DNA of 64,000 nucleotides from Amblyornis subalaris (Eukaryota > Chordata > Aves > Passeriformes > Ptilonorhynchidae), in assembly GCA_018881555.1 (NCBI GenBank), contig JACAXG010000007.1, forward strand, positions 4,850,643 to 4,914,642, read 5' to 3'. The notes below the pieces were generated by a model. That model was given only the letters and a program-made list of their open reading frames with translations. It ran no database searches and had not been told where the DNA came from. How positions within the stretch are numbered: the stretch's first letter is position 1; every line of letters begins with the position of its first letter. Positions 61,092-64,000 of the stretch are shown piece after piece. The position numbers and the translations under genes were made by a program.

Positions 61092-61130
61092 TATCTTTGG
61101 AATAATGTGATATCTGTGGAAATAATGTGA
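61092..61130. repeat. 19/20-bp tandem duplication
   Basis: TATCTTTGGAATAATGTGA at 61092-61110 is followed at once by TATCTGTGGAAATAATGTGA at 61111-61130. The copies differ by one substitution and one inserted A. They lie just 5' of the pyrimidine tract of the candidate acceptor at 61158. Confidence 0.93.
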
Positions 61131-61158
61131 TCCCATCTCTTCTCCCTTCCCTTTCCAG

Positions 61159-61251
61159 GCTTTACTACAGCACTTATGAGAAATAATAATTCTTGGGGCT
61201 GTTATGGAGTTTCAATCTCTAAATCAAAGCACTCAAAAAGGTTATGTGAAA
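61159..61251 (+). other. candidate 93-nt exon, low confidence
   Basis: The best pyrimidine tract in the window, TCTTCTCCCTTCCCTTTCCAG, ends at 61158 (first T at 61138). It is followed by 93 nt open in one frame (begins FTTALMRNNNSWGCYGVSIS) and a GAAA|GTAAGA donor at 61252. The length is a multiple of three, as expected for a symmetric cassette exon. The other two frames contain stops. No family is recognised, and composition is not strongly coding-like. Confidence 0.2.
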
Positions 61252-61730
61252 GTAAGAAACCTACCATAAACCATTAGGATAGTTTGGTCATGGGGGTGAA
61301 TAGAGAACAAGTTCTCACAGTGTCAGGACCTTCTTTTAGTTGTGATCTAGAGAGGCAAAAACTGTTTTAGTTTGCATTTATGTTAAACAACTCATCTGCT
61401 TCTTCCATGTTTAAATCAAAACTTGGTACGTTTCTTGTTTGACTGTCTAGGTTTCTTGGATATAATAATTCTTAAAAACNCACCCTAGCATCTTAGGCAC
61501 TGCAGTCTTTGAGTTCCTTTCATCTATTTTTACAAGCAATGCCTCAGACTTCCCCTTAAATCTAGTTTGGTGGGTCAGCAGACCTGTGACCCTATTTTCA
61601 TGGTATCAGTGACCAAAGGAGCAGCAAATTGGTAAACACTGGTACTTTCTAATGCTGTCCTGCTGTGTTTCTGCACTGGGATGTTTGTGATGTTTCCTGT
61701 AACTGATGTAGGTGTGTAGACATGTTCAAA

Positions 61731-61891
61731 ATCATAGAACTGTTAGTGTTGGAAGGGACCTTCAAATCGTCTTCTTCCAACCTCCCTGCCGTGGTCAGGG
61801 ACACCTTCCACTAGACCAGGTTGCTCCATGCCCCATCCAGCCTGGTCTCGAACACCTTCAGGGATGGGGCATCCACAGTTTCTCTGGGCAA
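61731..61891 (-). mobile_element. CR1 LINE fragment, 3' end, minus orientation
   Basis: Read on the plus strand, this begins ATCATAGAACTG, continues TTGGAAGGGACCTTCAAATC, then CCAACCTCCCTGCC, GGGACACCTTCCACTAGACC, AGGTTGCTCC, and ends GGGATGGGGCATCCACAG, TTTCTCTGGGCAA. This is the reverse complement of the last ~160 bp of avian CR1. It is the best preserved repeat in the window, hence probably the youngest of the three CR1 copies. Short open frames of 68 and 76 codons run through it by accident; they are repeat sequence, not genes. The 5' side of the element is truncated and has no coding part. Confidence 0.96.
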
Positions 61892-64000
61892 AAATGGTGT
61901 AACACTGTTTTATCCTGATGGTAGATAGGTTGTATATTAAAAGGAGCTGTTTTATCAGTGGCAGGTAGAACAATCTGCAGCATTATATCCAGGAAAAAAA
62001 AAGAATTCATAAGGTGTTTTAAGGCTCTTGGGTAAAATAGGATTTATATAAATGAAAGCTAGTATTATTATAGTCGTTTTATTAAATAACGATAGTACTT
62101 GGTCTTTCAGCATAAAATTCTATGCACATGAAACACAGTGGCTGTCAGCCTGTAGTGAGATCACCATGTGCTGAGATGCTGACAGTAATGAATAACTCTG
62201 GAACACCAAGAGAAACCACCATGCTGCATGTGCACGGTGCAGGGTGGGAACACCCTGCAACAGCTTCACCCAGAGTTGTAAAACCAAGACGTAACAGTGT
62301 AAGAAAAATACAAAACAAAGGGAGCAGGCAAACTGGGGCTGGGGCTCTTCTTAGAGAATAAATTGGATACATAGTAAAGCAGAACTTGTGTTGATTGGCA
62401 GCTGACACAAGCCCTTTCTTCAGCTGGATATTATTTGGGATTTTACTATAGCACCGAACAGGGGAAAGAGACTCATGCAAGTTTGTTAGCATGAATCAGA
62501 GCTAGTAAACCTTTTGAAAGACCTGCCACAGTGAAAGATTTGTTTATTCCCATTTGGACAGATTTTGTTGTCTGAGATGTACCTAAAAATCCTCATGCTT
62601 GACCCCTTTTGTTCATTTGTGCCTGTTCTCTGTTTCTTTAATTCTCCTACGAAAGCCTGGATTTCTGCAGGGAACTGCAGAGTGTGAAAATGTTGCCTTC
62701 ATTCCTGATAGTGAAGCAAGGGTATCTCCTAAGAAAAGTAAAGATTTTTCAAGCAACGACAAAGCAAATGTAGATAGATGTAGCTAGATACAAAGAATTC
62801 CACATGTAATACAAGATTGAATGTTCCATATTTTTTTTTTAATTTTTCTTTATTGGTGACAACACTGCGACACTACATTCCAAATTATGAAACCCCATAA
62901 ACAGAGCCCTAATTACATAGCCTGCTGATCAAGGCAATCATCTGGGTTTTGGGACACTTGTATGCACATTTCTTTCCAATTAGCACATTCCAGATGAGGT
63001 CCCAGTAGCTGCCTGAAATCAGCTTGTCAAAGATGCAGTAAATATTTTTCTGTGCAAAGGGGAAAACCTCAGGTAGTCATGGGATAAGTAGATGTTATCT
63101 TTGAATATCCTGTTAGTTATTAGCCACTTACTTAAGATGTACAACATGAAAGTCTTTAATCTGAATCTGAGACCAAAGGTGTCAATTTTCCCTTTTTTTT
63201 TTTTACACTGCTTTGCATTGCTGAGGCTAAAGACAGATAATTGACTGATAAAATGCTATAATTTCAACCATTAGCATGTCATTGTACATCTTGATAATGT
63301 TCTCTGGAATTTTTATCTAATTCAGGTTTAGTTTGATTTCTATTTTTTGTAGTAGCTCTGTTCTGCATTAAAGATTTGACCAAAATTTATACATCAATAA
63401 GTTTGGCTCAAACAATTCACTTGCCTAAATTTAGGAATGAACTTTTTTTATGCAAAATCAGTGCCATATTTACCTGTCCTTTCTTTTAGAAAAGTGCATG
63501 CCAGAACATACTAGTTGCATAAATTAGAAGTTTGGTCAGACTTGTAAAGTCAGAAAACCAGTACCACGTGAAAACTTGCATTCCTGCTGTCTGATTTCAA
63601 GAATTCAGAAAAACTACCTGGAAGGTTGTGCCTTGGTATAGAAGAATTGAGAGAGAAGGGGGAAAAAAAACATTCATATTTAAAAGTACACTAACAGAAT
63701 ACACACATTTCTCATTTATCTGGACTAGCACATTTATTGGCTAAGTCAAAGAAGTGACTTCATATTTTATTGCTGTGATTTAATTTCCNCCCTTTTTTGG
63801 TTTTCATCTTGCTGCATGGGGTACATAAAGCAGCTTTTCAAGAACAAAAGCAAATGAAAACTATGATTTTTCTTTTTCCAAGTGCCCCAAGTGTTCTTAA
63901 GCCAAATAAAAATATGACTAGACATAATTTTTAAATACAACTCCGGGTACCACTTAAAACTAAGAGGGGTCATTTTTTAAACCCCAAAGCCTTTGGGAGA
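61892..64000. other. AT-rich non-coding sequence to the right edge
   Basis: The longest frame is 115 codons (62145-62492, minus), unrecognised. Several A and T runs; no repeat family or RNA gene recognised. Confidence 0.65.

Noticed and set aside
1..64000. CRISPR array, operon, riboswitch, tRNA, rRNA or viral insertion
   Set aside because: Nothing of these kinds is visible: no regularly spaced repeats, no closely packed genes, no recognisable tRNA or rRNA sequence, and no retroviral or other viral gene.

Overview
This window looks like intronic or intergenic DNA from a bird nuclear genome. The best evidence for the host is three fragments related to the 3' end of CR1, the dominant avian/reptilian LINE. 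Two are clear: about 11735-11850 (+) and 61731-61891 (-). A shorter one lies at 19968-20015 (+). The sequence is AT-rich, CpG-poor outside a few short patches, full of homopolymer runs and simple repeats, and has isolated single Ns often at homopolymer edges. No bacterial, organellar or viral gene organisation is visible.

I recognise no protein-coding gene. The longest ATG-started frame is 158 codons (12784-13260, minus), close to what chance allows in 64 kb of such DNA, and no translated frame resembles a family I know. I therefore list no CDS. Vertebrate exons are short, so I also searched for a pyrimidine tract plus AG, a short open frame, and a GT donor. Several segments fit by eye (9123-9192, 20106-20146 with 20226-20282, 33269-33486, 48254-48312, 61159-61251). 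They are low-confidence candidates that need RNA or conservation data.

Layout: 1-6900 is AT-rich unique sequence with one old interspersed repeat and small tandem duplications. 6900-7340 is a compositional island with CpGs, two copies of a 13-bp word containing CACGTG, and a 10-bp inverted repeat. 9123-9312 holds a candidate exon followed by two inverted perfect octamer (POU-type) motifs. 11.7-30 kb is mostly unique sequence with CR1 fragments, a 16-bp-stem hairpin (15893-15930) and a possible two-exon 3' end near 20.1-20.3 kb. 30070-30298 is the most CpG-dense patch. 30.3-55.5 kb is long unique sequence with perfect inverted repeats, a forkhead-like motif cluster (44275-44341), a GC-richer stretch with a well-contexted ATG (47480-48216), a candidate recursive splice site (51331-51358) and a 24/37-bp direct repeat. 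55.5-64 kb has a long (AT)n, a TAAT-rich patch, a second old palindromic repeat, a tandem duplication and the minus-strand CR1.

The main unexplained pattern is the number of perfect or near-perfect short palindromes (arms 8-12 bp, spacers 0-5). At roughly 38% GC by eye, chance should give far fewer 12-bp-arm cases than are seen. Conservation across birds, RNA-seq and repeat-library screening would decide what, if anything, is functional here.
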